From NCBI GenBank assembly GCA_028279885.1, contig JANQMX010000066.1, forward strand, positions 1 to 64,000: a stretch of DNA of 64,000 nucleotides. Direction: 5' to 3'. The stretch comes from Rhodovibrionaceae bacterium (lineage in GTDB: Bacteria > Pseudomonadota > Alphaproteobacteria > Kiloniellales > DSM-21159). A program made the position numbers and the translations under genes. Every line of letters begins with the position of its first letter. The stretch's first letter is position 1. Shown here one piece after another: positions 16,831 through 24,720 of the stretch. The notes under the pieces were generated by a model. That model made no database searches. It was not told where the DNA came from and saw only the letters and a program-made list of their open reading frames with translations.

Positions 16831-17574
16831 ATGGAACCGGCTCAACTCGAAAAATGGCGAAACGATGTGATTTCGCGATTGGAAGCCCTCAAGGTTCGCG
16901 CGCGGCAAACATGGCAATTCATGGATGCGAATGATCTGCGCAAGCTCGAAGACAAGACGGATTTCGAAGCAGCGTGGCAACAGGTTCAAGACTTGTTCCC
17001 TGAAGACTTGCACCCGAACCGGGCAAGCGATCTCAATCGCCATATTCATTTCGCTGAGCAGCACGATTTTTCAGATATCGAGGAAATGGATATCCCGGCT
17101 GTGATGGAATCCGTCCAGCGGTACGGGCGAACAGGTGCTGCATTCATTGCTGAAGAGCTGGAACGCCTGAACTTCAATTCGTCGGTGTCCGATATAATTC
17201 ATCCGCAGATCAAAGATGCCTGCGCAGAACTTATCGCCGGACGCCAATATCGAGAAGCGGCCCGCACCACTGTAGGGCTGCTCATGGATGAGTTGAGACG
17301 GCTATCCGGTTCGGACTCAGACGGCGATGCCCTTGTACGCCAAGCCGTGGGCACGACGCCTGGCAAACTCGCATTCAGCGACTGCCAAACCAACAATGCA
17401 AAGCAGGTCACAGAGGGTCTTAAACTGACCATTCAAGGTCTCTACAAAGGCGTGAGAAACCCGTCCTCCCACGGATGGAACGGTTTCGGCCGGGTTGAGG
17501 TGTTCCAGATCATGGCCGTCTCCAGCTTGCTGCTCACTCAACTTCAAATCGTGGCGGCAGAGAACGATGACTGA
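16831..17574 (+). CDS. TIGR02391 family (Ymh-like) HEPN-type protein
   Basis: The C-terminal half has the family pattern: IIHPQIKDACAELIAGRQY, then LRRLSGSDSDGDALV, and GLYKGVRNPSSHGW with Arg209, Asn210 and His214. The last motif fits RNxxxH of HEPN ribonucleases. The N-terminal 100 residues are charged and helical and seem unrelated to known domains. Such proteins occur often in defence islands and mobile elements, but the role is not established. It is a single gene after the RES pair. Confidence 0.7.
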   Translation: MEPAQLEKWRNDVISRLEALKVRARQTWQFMDANDLRKLEDKTDFEAAWQQVQDLFPEDLHPNRASDLNRHIHFAEQHDFSDIEEMDIPAVMESVQRYGRTGAAFIAEELERLNFNSSVSDIIHPQIKDACAELIAGRQYREAARTTVGLLMDELRRLSGSDSDGDALVRQAVGTTPGKLAFSDCQTNNAKQVTEGLKLTIQGLYKGVRNPSSHGWNGFGRVEVFQIMAVSSLLLTQLQIVAAENDD

Positions 17575-17703
17575 CCATCTCGCACGTGACAAAATGTCGG
17601 TTCTTAGAGTTCCCCTTCCGACCTCTTGTCACAAACCCGCACCACTTTTTCGAGACTAGTGAATTCACGTCTTTCGGCTTGGTGGAAATGGCCGTGGAAG
17701 GCT

Positions 17704-18345
17704 TTACGACGACGCTTCGGACTCCGTTGAGCTCTTGGTGGGAAACGCGGCACCATCCTCACACTCTAGGCGTGCAAACAGCTCCAAGGACTTATTGCAG
17801 CCTCGGCATGCGCCGCAGGCGACTTCGGCTCGGTGGCACGAGAAAGTCCAACCGAGAAGGTCCCGAGTCACGCCTGATCTGCGGACCAAATCGTCAGTGG
17901 TGATGGTCGATGCCGGTGCGCTCAGCTTGAAATCAGAAAGCTGTGTCTGGAGAAGCCGCTCCATGGCGCTCAAGAACTCGGGCGTCCCGTCATTGTGAAC
18001 CCGGTCAGTGAGCACGGTCCCAATGATCAGTTCTCGCAAGTCGCAGCCCGCAAGCGACATAGCTGCTACGGTCAGGAGCATCTGATTGCGGAATGGCCAA
18101 TGCTCCGGGACCCGGCCTTCAACTTCCTCGGATGGAATGCCCGTCATGTCGCCGGCCCCCAAATGGCCAAGCGAGGCCTCAACGACCCTATGAGACATAC
18201 CGATCAATGAAGCAATGTGCTTAGCGGCGCGTATCTCTCCCGGCGCACAGACCTGACCGTAATTGATAGTCAACGCAAGATCGGGCTTGGTCATCGCGGC
18301 GAGGCAAGTAGACTCCACGCCTCCTGAAAACAGAAGTGCTCTCAT
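17704..18345 (-). CDS. QueC-like deazaguanine synthase-type enzyme
   Basis: This 213-aa protein has the QueC plan: an ATP-binding loop SGGVEST at residues 7-13, NYGQ at 28-31, FRNQMLL at 85-91 and a zinc site formed by Cys170, Cys177, Cys180 and Cys183. Unlike housekeeping QueC, the loop carries Glu in place of Asp (SGGxDS becomes SGGVES). QueC makes 7-cyano-7-deazaguanine (preQ0) from CDG using ATP and ammonia. No queD, queE or queF is nearby. The ATG overlaps the stop of the PfkB/NDT fusion, and an OGG-type glycosylase lies in the same operon. This context matches nucleobase-based immunity better than tRNA queuosine synthesis. Confidence 0.8.
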   Translation of the reverse strand: MRALLFSGGVESTCLAAMTKPDLALTINYGQVCAPGEIRAAKHIASLIGMSHRVVEASLGHLGAGDMTGIPSEEVEGRVPEHWPFRNQMLLTVAAMSLAGCDLRELIIGTVLTDRVHNDGTPEFLSAMERLLQTQLSDFKLSAPASTITTDDLVRRSGVTRDLLGWTFSCHRAEVACGACRGCNKSLELFARLECEDGAAFPTKSSTESEASS

Positions 18346-19568
18346 TGCGACCAAGCCGCCCAGGCGACGCGATAGATCGCGCTCGCGAAATCGTCGGAGA
18401 TTGAACAATTCTTCGACCCGCGGATCATCGTCTGGTCAGCAGGCTTTGGATTCTGAGAAAGCGCCACAACAGGGATGCTGTGCCTCACGGCCCAACCAAT
18501 TTCAAAGATCGTCCCGGGATCACACCCATCAAGAATAGCGAAGACCGCCTTGCAATCACCTAAGCCTCTTAGGTCCGTTTCCACGACCCTTTCGATTTCC
18601 TCCTGATGAGCTCGGTCGTCGGTGTAGTCACGCAGTAGTCCAGCTTCATGGAAGGGCGAGAAGAACGAGACGCCGAGACTATCAAGAGCCCGGCAGGCTT
18701 GTTCCACGAGCCACAACTCCGCCATCGTGAAAAACGGGCCAGCTATATAAACCTTGGCCTTCTCGTCCTTCACAGCAATGGGCTCAAGTGCACTTGTCTC
18801 CTCGTCAAGAAGGACGCTCGGCCGTCGGCTGTTGCAGTAGCGCGCGGCGCAACGGGAAGCTGCATCGGCCGCCTGGTCGGGAGCCATCCCTTTCTCTGCC
18901 CAGTGGTATGCAAAGGCGGCGCTGAAGATATCGCCAGATCCAATCTTGTAGACACGATCGGTGCGATATGGCGGCACTGCTCCTCGAAGCGAGCCATTGA
19001 TGTAGACCCTACATCCTTGCGGGCCGGATTTGACGAGGATAACGGAAGCGCCTTCCGATTGCTGAACATTTCGCACAGCCTGCGCTTCGTCCTGGTCCTT
19101 CCCGAGCGCCCGTACCTCTTGGGCGTTCAGAACGACCGCCAGCGACTTCGCCGTTGAGCCGTTCCCTTTGAAGGACACAGGCTTCTTCGGGCTTTGGGGG
19201 TCGAATACTACCCTTTCGCCGCGGACGACAGCGTCACCTTCCATGAAGCCGAAGCGAAGGATGTTGGCGCCCTCCACAACGATGTTGTCGTATCTCGGAA
19301 GATCACCCGGCCGATATTCTGGTTCCGACAATGGATGAAAATAGGTGAACGATACAAGTTCGTCGGATGCGTACGGATGATGTCTTAGGTGCGGACTTGA
19401 TAGAGCCACCGACGCTGTCGTTTGCTGGTGCTTAGGGCAATAGTAGTGCCAGTCGACATCAGCGCCGGCGGAAGCCATGGCAAACGCTGCGCGGCCTCCC
19501 GATCCGAAAACCTCGTCGTGCTGTGGCGATACGCAGACCTCGCGATAGTAACCGCCCGTAACAATCAC
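18342..19568 (-). CDS. PfkB kinase / nucleoside 2-deoxyribosyltransferase fusion
   Basis: Residues 1-265 are a PfkB/ribokinase-type domain; IGSGDIFSAAFA at 209-220 contains the catalytic Asp of the second PfkB signature. Residues 272-370 are a nucleoside 2-deoxyribosyltransferase: KVYIAGPFF, DLRGLGDCKAVFAILDG and GTIFEIGWA with the catalytic Glu356. The first activity would phosphorylate a sugar or nucleoside; the second would exchange or cleave a base on a deoxynucleoside. Together they could prepare or salvage a modified base. It starts 2 bases after the 112-aa gene and overlaps QueC, so all are in one operon. Confidence 0.85.
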   Translation of the reverse strand: MIVTGGYYREVCVSPQHDEVFGSGGRAAFAMASAGADVDWHYYCPKHQQTTASVALSSPHLRHHPYASDELVSFTYFHPLSEPEYRPGDLPRYDNIVVEGANILRFGFMEGDAVVRGERVVFDPQSPKKPVSFKGNGSTAKSLAVVLNAQEVRALGKDQDEAQAVRNVQQSEGASVILVKSGPQGCRVYINGSLRGAVPPYRTDRVYKIGSGDIFSAAFAYHWAEKGMAPDQAADAASRCAARYCNSRRPSVLLDEETSALEPIAVKDEKAKVYIAGPFFTMAELWLVEQACRALDSLGVSFFSPFHEAGLLRDYTDDRAHQEEIERVVETDLRGLGDCKAVFAILDGCDPGTIFEIGWAVRHSIPVVALSQNPKPADQTMIRGSKNCSISDDFASAIYRVAWAAWSQ

Positions 19569-19570
19569 CG

Positions 19571-19909
19571 TTAGACCCGCTCGACAACAACGGTCACCTG
19601 TGATCCTGAGGTCGCTATCACCTCTGCTTCATAGGCATGTTGCGCCAGACAGTTGATAAGCACCCCGAGTTGGCGCGCTCCAGTAATCGTACCCGCGACA
19701 GCGCCCGTCGATTGCGTCAACGCGGCAACGCTCTGGGATTGACCTTGCGTGATGAGCTGGACCGTTAGTCGATCTCCGACACTGAGCCCCTGCACGACGG
19801 AAGCGATTGGTGCGAAAAGCTCCGTCTGAAAACGCAGATCGCAGGGGTCTGGGCCGTTACCGTCCGACCCCGACGGCATCCATCCTCCGCTCGATCCACT
19901 TCCGCCCAT
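19571..19909 (-). CDS. 112-aa protein with a Gly/Ser-rich N-terminal tail
   Basis: The first 20 residues are flexible and Gly/Ser-rich (MGGSGSSGGWMPSGSDG). They are followed by a compact domain from about residue 24 (DLRFQTELFAPIASVV, then LSVGDRLTVQLI and LINCLAQHAYEAEVI) ending in beta strands (VTVVVERV). The fold looks like a small beta-rich domain; no family is named with confidence. Lying between a glycosylase and a nucleoside enzyme in a QueC operon, it could be a substrate, scaffold or effector. The exposed glycine N terminus is a plausible site for a nucleobase attachment, which is speculation. Confidence 0.65.
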   Translation of the reverse strand: MGGSGSSGGWMPSGSDGNGPDPCDLRFQTELFAPIASVVQGLSVGDRLTVQLITQGQSQSVAALTQSTGAVAGTITGARQLGVLINCLAQHAYEAEVIATSGSQVTVVVERV

Positions 19910-19954
19910 CGCTTTGCCTTGTGCTGCTTCACCTACGCATCTGGTTGATACTAC

Positions 19955-20710
19955 TTACGCTGCCCGTCTTTCCCGCACCAGATTCGATCCGAATGTGCGC
20001 ATATCATACCACATTACACTATCGAGTACCGATGCACGGACGTGCAAATTTTTAGCAAAACAGAGGAATCGGCTCTCCAAGTCCAAGTAGTCACGCGGGA
20101 GACGGCAGTTCTTGTCGAACAGATGCAGTAGCCAACCCGCCCGCAGAACATGAATATCCAGTATAGCGATTAAATCGGTGTCCAACCAGTTGCGCGCGAT
20201 CCAACTCGCAGTCTTCGGCCCAACTCCCTCAAGGCTCTGAATTTGATCACGAAACCTGATCGGATCGGCTTGATCAAACTTCATCTGCGCAAGATCCGTC
20301 ATTGCATAGTGAAGCCTGCGGGCCCGCTGCGTTGGAAAACGGTAGCGGTGAGGCCGGCCGCTGACCACTGCAGGCTCATCAAGCATGGCGAAGAGGTCGG
20401 CTTCTGGAGGCACGACGCCCCGCTCGAAGGCGCCATTCCGCCGCAAACGTTCGAAGAAAGCTGTCGCGACCTCAAGGGTCACACCGAAACCACCCAGCAG
20501 GCAGAACCCGATTTCTTCTTCAAGCGTACCATGGCGATTCACAAAGTCTATGTCGGCGGGATCCACGGTCGCACAACGCATGGCCCAATATGCCGGCGTG
20601 AGTAGTTCGTCCTCCCGGCCGAATCGCACGCCCGGCATGACCTCATCATCGGGGTGGGAAGGCGCCACCAGGCGGTACTGAACTGGGGGCTCCAAGGTCT
20701 TCTGGGACAT
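19955..20710 (-). CDS. OGG-type HhH-GPD DNA glycosylase
   Basis: This 251-aa protein has the helix-hairpin-helix LEGVGPKTASWIARN at 160-174, with Lys166 at the position of the catalytic lysine of OGG1, and IAILDIHVLRAG, with Asp185 matching the catalytic aspartate. It would remove a modified guanine or related purine and cut the strand. OGG-type proteins are known companions of QueC-like proteins in type IV CBASS. I chose the ATG at 20710 because AGGTGAT precedes it and because the frame upstream overlaps the operator. It is the first gene of the four-gene operon. Confidence 0.85.
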   Translation of the reverse strand: MSQKTLEPPVQYRLVAPSHPDDEVMPGVRFGREDELLTPAYWAMRCATVDPADIDFVNRHGTLEEEIGFCLLGGFGVTLEVATAFFERLRRNGAFERGVVPPEADLFAMLDEPAVVSGRPHRYRFPTQRARRLHYAMTDLAQMKFDQADPIRFRDQIQSLEGVGPKTASWIARNWLDTDLIAILDIHVLRAGWLLHLFDKNCRLPRDYLDLESRFLCFAKNLHVRASVLDSVMWYDMRTFGSNLVRERRAA

Positions 20711-20733
20711 ATCACCTCGCCAAACACCAAAAT

Positions 20734-20746
20734 GCATATTATATGC
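20734..20746. promoter_or_regulatory. Palindromic operator between OGG and XRE genes
   Basis: GCATAT-T-ATATGC is a perfect 13-bp palindrome in the 43-bp divergent region. Related TGCAT/ATGC half-sites recur at 21042-21080 just after the XRE gene. The XRE protein is the obvious ligand and would control both itself and the QueC operon. Confidence 0.65.
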
Positions 20747-20753
20747 TTTTAGG

Positions 20754-21044
20754 ATGCAAGCAAGCGAATGGAACAACGGCAACTTTCCGAGGCGCCTAAA
20801 GCGCGCGCGCCAGAATGCTGGGTTGACTCAAGCTCAACTCGCCGACCGGCTGGGCACTCAGCAATTTACCGTCTCACGCATCGAAGGTGGCAGAAAACCT
20901 CGTCAATCCCTTCTTTCACGCGTTGTCGATTTCATTGAAAACGCCGAGCGACCAAAGCCGGGAATCGAAGACGACATTGCATCCGCCATCGCGGGCTCCG
21001 ACGAACTCAAGGCACTCATTGCTCGCATAGCCGCCGAATTTTGA
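20754..21044 (+). CDS. XRE-family regulator of the QueC operon
   Basis: This 96-aa protein has a standard HTH (RLKRARQNAGLTQAQLADRL and QQFTVSRIEGGRKPRQ) and a short C-terminal helical tail for dimerisation. It faces the four-gene operon across a palindromic site, which suggests that it represses the operon until triggered. The ATG has almost no leader after the operator, so the message may be leaderless. It marks the end of the defence island. Confidence 0.85.
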   Translation: MQASEWNNGNFPRRLKRARQNAGLTQAQLADRLGTQQFTVSRIEGGRKPRQSLLSRVVDFIENAERPKPGIEDDIASAIAGSDELKALIARIAAEF

Positions 21045-21093
21045 TGCATTTTTTATGCTTTTTATACATATCCAATGCAGTCGCGGCTGCCCA

Positions 21094-21402
21094 TCACCCG
21101 TCCCGCCGATTCCAGACGAGGAATGCCGCGCCATCGTCTTCGAACAGCGCCGCCCGGATCGGCTCGGGGAAGCTTGGATCGTCTAGTTGGACGCTGAGAT
21201 AGTCGCGCAGCTCGTCGCCATTCGTCTTCGCCTTCCAAGCGGCGCCGAGTTCCGCACGGCCGGCATAGACCCGGAAGTCCGGCGCGCCCTCGCTCTTTTT
21301 CTGATCGTTGGCGATAATCTTCGCCTTCACATTGACGGTCAGGGTTCGGATTGTGCCGGTGTAGCCGTCTGCAACGGCCGTGAAGCTGCCTATGGTGGCC
21401 AT
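21094..21402 (-). CDS. DUF736 family protein
   Basis: This 102-aa protein has the DUF736 pattern: start MATIGSFTAVADGYTGTIRT, middle DFRVYAGRAELGAAWKA and end DDGAAFLVWNRRDG. DUF736 genes accompany alphaproteobacterial plasmids and ICEs; their biochemical role is unknown. It starts next to the stop of DUF2274 and is the last gene of the long minus-strand transfer operon. A second DUF736 gene lies at 43798 and differs clearly in sequence. Confidence 0.85.
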   Translation of the reverse strand: MATIGSFTAVADGYTGTIRTLTVNVKAKIIANDQKKSEGAPDFRVYAGRAELGAAWKAKTNGDELRDYLSVQLDDPSFPEPIRAALFEDDGAAFLVWNRRDG

Positions 21403-21660
21403 TCAGCCCTCCCTTGGTTTGAGTGCGGATGATGAAGGGCGCGGAGGCTCCAGTTCTCTGCGCGCCCGCTTGAAGCCGGGATCGGCGTTCATGAAGGCAT
21501 CGAGCATGTAGGGGATCAGTTCGGCGACGCCTTCATTCTGGCCGTAGGTCTGGCGGTAGATTTCTGCATAGTCGTTGAGCGCCGCCTTCAAGTCGGCATC
21601 CGCCGTGAAGGTGATCTTGGCGCTTTCGCGGTCTGGCAATTGTCCAAGTTTCAGAGTCAT
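21403..21660 (-). CDS. DUF2274 family protein
   Basis: This 85-aa protein starts MTLKLGQLPDRESAKITFTA and has a helix-rich middle (LKAALNDYAEIYRQTYG, VAELIPYMLDAFM). Members of DUF2274 follow trbI in many proteobacterial Trb operons; the likely role is an RHH-like DNA-binding or accessory function. The ATG overlaps the stop of trbI (ATGA), so translation is coupled. Confidence 0.8.
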   Translation of the reverse strand: MTLKLGQLPDRESAKITFTADADLKAALNDYAEIYRQTYGQNEGVAELIPYMLDAFMNADPGFKRARRELEPPRPSSSALKPREG

Positions 21661-22982
21661 CTGATCACTCCCGGATCACGATAGGGTCTCAGCACCATGT
21701 CCTTGTTGACGATGATGCGGAGCGGCCAGCCGGGCCGGACGGTGATGGTCGGCTGAATGTTGAGATTGCGCTCGGTGATGCGCTGTCTGACCTGATTGGC
21801 GCTGTCCTGGGCGGACTCGCGGATCGCCTCCACAAGGTCGTCTTCGTCGTCACCAAAGGTCAGCTCGGTCGAGACGCCCAACAACGTCGAGAGCACGATG
21901 CCCTTCAGAAGCTGCCAAGTGTGGAAGTTCACTTCATCCTCAAGCCCGGCATAACCGGCTGTGTCCGTCGCCGGCAGGTTCTCGATCACAACGGACGACC
22001 CGTCCGGCATGATGATCCGTTGCCAGACGACCAGCGCACGCTCCTGACCGAAGGCGACCACGCTGTCATAGGTTCCGATGACGCGAGAGCCTTGCGGGAT
22101 GAGAATGTAGCGGCCCGAAACCGTGTCGTAGACGTTCTCGGTCACCTGGGCGATCACGCGCCCCGGCAGATCGGAATTGATCCCCGTAATGAGGCTCGCG
22201 GCGATGACGGTGCCCGCCATCACCTGATAGGGCGACGCGGGGTCCTGCAGGGCGTGCGGATTGTAAATCGCCGAGTCGACCTCATCCCCGAGGAAGTCGA
22301 GCTTGCGGCCCTGTAAGTTCTGGTCGTTCTGAAGATCAAGCTCTAGCGATCCTGACGCCGCATCGCCGCGTGCGATGTCGAAGGGGCTCCGTAGATCCTT
22401 ACCTGCCGCGCGCGCAATGTCCGCGGCCGACCGCGGCTCGCCTGCACCGCCGCCAAGGCCGGCGGTGCGTGATGTAAGCTGGAAGAAAACGCCGGACTCG
22501 CGCCCTTGTTGGGCGAGCCGGGCCTGCCGGATGCGCTCGGCCCGCTCGGCGTCGTCCTCCGGGCTCGGGCGAAACGGCAATTGACCCGGTGGGGCGATAC
22601 CGAGTTCGCGTTCGGCGTTGACGACGGCGGGGCCGATGTCGCCCGCCAAGGGCGGTCCCAGCTCAATCTGCGACCGCGGGATCTCGCTGTAGCGGCGCGG
22701 CAGGGTCTCCAAGCCTTCCGGCGTCGGATTGTTCTCGGTGCGGATGAGTTCGCGGCCGATGTCGTCCCGGTCAAATAGACGCGGCGGATCGAGTGCGAAG
22801 ATCGTCGCGCCGAGGATCAATAGCAACCCCGTGCCCGAAAGAAGAAAAAGAACGCGCCGGTTGATGCGCGTAACCGGACGTGGCCGGGCGCGCAGCACGA
22901 TCTCTTCCGGATCGATCTTCGGCGTTCCCCCGTGAAGCGGATCGCCGGGGCTTGCGCCGGAGGGCTGGCCCGGTTCCGTCAT
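21657..22982 (-). CDS. trbI: TrbI (VirB10-like) conjugation channel protein
   Basis: This 441-aa protein has a short cytoplasmic N terminus, one membrane segment (RVLFLLSGTGLLLILGATIF, about residues 43-62), a Pro-rich periplasmic region and the C-terminal VirB10 domain (VMAGTVIAASLITGINSDLP; ILIPQGSRVIGTYDS). TrbI spans both membranes and gates the type IV secretion channel. Start and stop overlap its neighbours trbG and DUF2274 by four bases each. Confidence 0.95.
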   Translation of the reverse strand: MTEPGQPSGASPGDPLHGGTPKIDPEEIVLRARPRPVTRINRRVLFLLSGTGLLLILGATIFALDPPRLFDRDDIGRELIRTENNPTPEGLETLPRRYSEIPRSQIELGPPLAGDIGPAVVNAERELGIAPPGQLPFRPSPEDDAERAERIRQARLAQQGRESGVFFQLTSRTAGLGGGAGEPRSAADIARAAGKDLRSPFDIARGDAASGSLELDLQNDQNLQGRKLDFLGDEVDSAIYNPHALQDPASPYQVMAGTVIAASLITGINSDLPGRVIAQVTENVYDTVSGRYILIPQGSRVIGTYDSVVAFGQERALVVWQRIIMPDGSSVVIENLPATDTAGYAGLEDEVNFHTWQLLKGIVLSTLLGVSTELTFGDDEDDLVEAIRESAQDSANQVRQRITERNLNIQPTITVRPGWPLRIIVNKDMVLRPYRDPGVIR

Positions 22983-24025
22983 CGTCCGCCATCCCCCATC
23001 TCAGACGACCAGTCCGACACGTTTCGAACGTCGTGGCGCTGACGTACGTTCCGGCCGTCCGTTCGCGAGATGCGCACCACCTGTTGCGGGTCTTCGCCCA
23101 GGCGCAATTCGGCGGCGGCGAACAGGCGATCGACGATGTAATAGTTGCCGCGTATCCGGTAATTCACGAGTTGGTTCTCGCCGTCGGGACCGATGACGAA
23201 GAGCGGCGGCGCCTCGCCCTGATCGAGACGGCGCGGGAACTGGATGTAGACCTTGTGCGTGTCGTCGAAGACCCGCACCGGCCGCCAGGGCGGCGTGTCC
23301 CCGGTCATCTCGTAGCGGAAGCGCAATCGCTCCAGTCGCAGGCCCTCGTCGATCACCCGGTTCGCCGCCTCCACCGCACTGCGGTTGCGCTGCTCAAGCG
23401 CCAGGAGAGCGTCGCGCGGATAATGCCACGACACGGACGCCATGTAGGTCTCGGGCGTGCTTCTGAGTTCCAGATGGTAGGCGCGCCGATCGGTGATGAT
23501 GACGAGGTTCGTGCGCAGGCCCTCGGCGATGGGCTTGACCAGAACATGGGCGCGGGCGGCGTCGCCCTCCCCGCTCACCGTATCGCCGATAACCCAGCGC
23601 ACGGTGTCCCCGGCGGAGACAGCGACAATCTCTTCCCCAGTCTGGAGCGCGATGTTGCTGACCATCTCCGGCGACGTGTAGAGCTGGTAGAGCGCACCCT
23701 CGGTATAGGGATAGACCTGGATCGCATTCACATAGCCTTCGCCCGTCGGCTCCATGGCCGCTGCGCTATTGGCGTCGCCGATACGGGTTTCAGGGTCGCG
23801 CTGATCCTCAGTCGGCGACTCCCATTCCCCGGGCTTCGGCATCAACTGACCGGGCAAAGGCAACGGCTCGGGCAGCGTGACGATCTCGACTGGCAGAGAC
23901 GGCTCGGCGGTGAGCGCCGCAGGATTGAAGTCGTCCGTGTCGTAACTGATCTGCGGCGGCGGCTCTTTGTGAGCGCAGGCGGCAAGCGCAATCGGCGCGG
24001 CCAAGGCGATAAGGCTTTTCTTCAT
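22979..24025 (-). CDS. trbG: TrbG (VirB9-like) outer-membrane-associated protein
   Basis: This is a 348-aa lipoprotein: MKKSLIALAAPIALAAC is a signal peptide with a lipobox at Cys17. The body has the VirB9/TrbG domain (PYTEGALYQLYTSPEMVSNI, RTNLVIITDRRAYHLELRS, and LFVIGPDGENQLVNYRIRG). It forms the outer-membrane core complex with TrbI. I chose the ATG at 24025, which overlaps the trbF stop; the frame is open further upstream. Confidence 0.95.
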   Translation of the reverse strand: MKKSLIALAAPIALAACAHKEPPPQISYDTDDFNPAALTAEPSLPVEIVTLPEPLPLPGQLMPKPGEWESPTEDQRDPETRIGDANSAAAMEPTGEGYVNAIQVYPYTEGALYQLYTSPEMVSNIALQTGEEIVAVSAGDTVRWVIGDTVSGEGDAARAHVLVKPIAEGLRTNLVIITDRRAYHLELRSTPETYMASVSWHYPRDALLALEQRNRSAVEAANRVIDEGLRLERLRFRYEMTGDTPPWRPVRVFDDTHKVYIQFPRRLDQGEAPPLFVIGPDGENQLVNYRIRGNYYIVDRLFAAAELRLGEDPQQVVRISRTDGRNVRQRHDVRNVSDWSSEMGDGGR

Positions 24026-24720
24026 TGATCGTCTCCCGAAATGAGGTCGCGGCTCCAATTGAGCGCATGAACGTAGATGCCGAGGGGGTTCTCGCGGAGC
24101 GCCTCTTCGTCACGCGGCGGCTGCAACACGATGGAAAGGACGGCCGTGTAGCGCGTGGTGTCGGCCAGCGCGCCATTCTCGAAAACCTGTTCGCGCCAAC
24201 GCATCTCGAAGCTGTCATCGGAGGCGCGAACGATGCTGGTCACCTCGACGGTGACGGTCCGCCGGCCGACTTGGCTGAACGGATCATTGTCCCGCGCATA
24301 GTCGTTGAGCGTCGCGGCGGCGCGGTCGGTGGCGTAGTCATAGGCGCGCAGCCAGTTCTGCCGCACGACGATAGGGTCGATGGACAGCGAGCGGACGTTT
24401 TCGACGAAGCGGGCCAGGTGCCAGGCGATCTGCGCGTCGGTCGGCTCATAGGCCGTGACGGCGGGACCGACGGCGCGGACCTCGCCCAGGGTGTCAACTT
24501 CGACAACGTAAGGGGTGACGGTGCTGCGCCCGGCCTGCCAGACAACGCCGCCGGAAAGCCCGATGGCGAGCGCCAGGCAACCGAACGCCATAAGCCGCCA
24601 ATTCCGGGCTTGCACCCGCGCCGAGCCGATCCGGTCGTCCCAGACTTGGGCCGCACGCTGATAAGGCGTCTTGGGTGCGGGCGTTTCGCCGTAGGTCGTC
24701 GTCGATCGCTTGAAGATCAT
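24022..24720 (-). CDS. trbF: TrbF (VirB8-like) inner-membrane protein
   Basis: This 232-aa protein has a cytoplasmic N terminus (PYQRAAQVWDDRIGSARVQ), one membrane helix near residue 45-63 (LMAFGCLALAIGLSGGVVW) and a periplasmic VirB8 domain (AWHLARFVENVRSLSIDPIV; RYTAVLSIVLQPP). VirB8 proteins nucleate assembly of the type IV channel. It overlaps both trbL and trbG by four bases. Confidence 0.95.
   Translation of the reverse strand: MIFKRSTTTYGETPAPKTPYQRAAQVWDDRIGSARVQARNWRLMAFGCLALAIGLSGGVVWQAGRSTVTPYVVEVDTLGEVRAVGPAVTAYEPTDAQIAWHLARFVENVRSLSIDPIVVRQNWLRAYDYATDRAAATLNDYARDNDPFSQVGRRTVTVEVTSIVRASDDSFEMRWREQVFENGALADTTRYTAVLSIVLQPPRDEEALRENPLGIYVHALNWSRDLISGDDQ

Noticed and set aside
17704-18345. 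Housekeeping queuosine biosynthesis gene
   Set aside because: No other queuosine gene is nearby, the ATP loop differs, and the gene is coupled to a nucleoside-enzyme fusion in a mobile defence island.
17704-20710. Complete type IV CBASS or Qat system
   Set aside because: QueC-like and OGG-like proteins suggest CBASS IV, but there is no CD-NTase, TGT-like or CBASS effector gene; QatA, QatB and TatD-like QatD are also absent.
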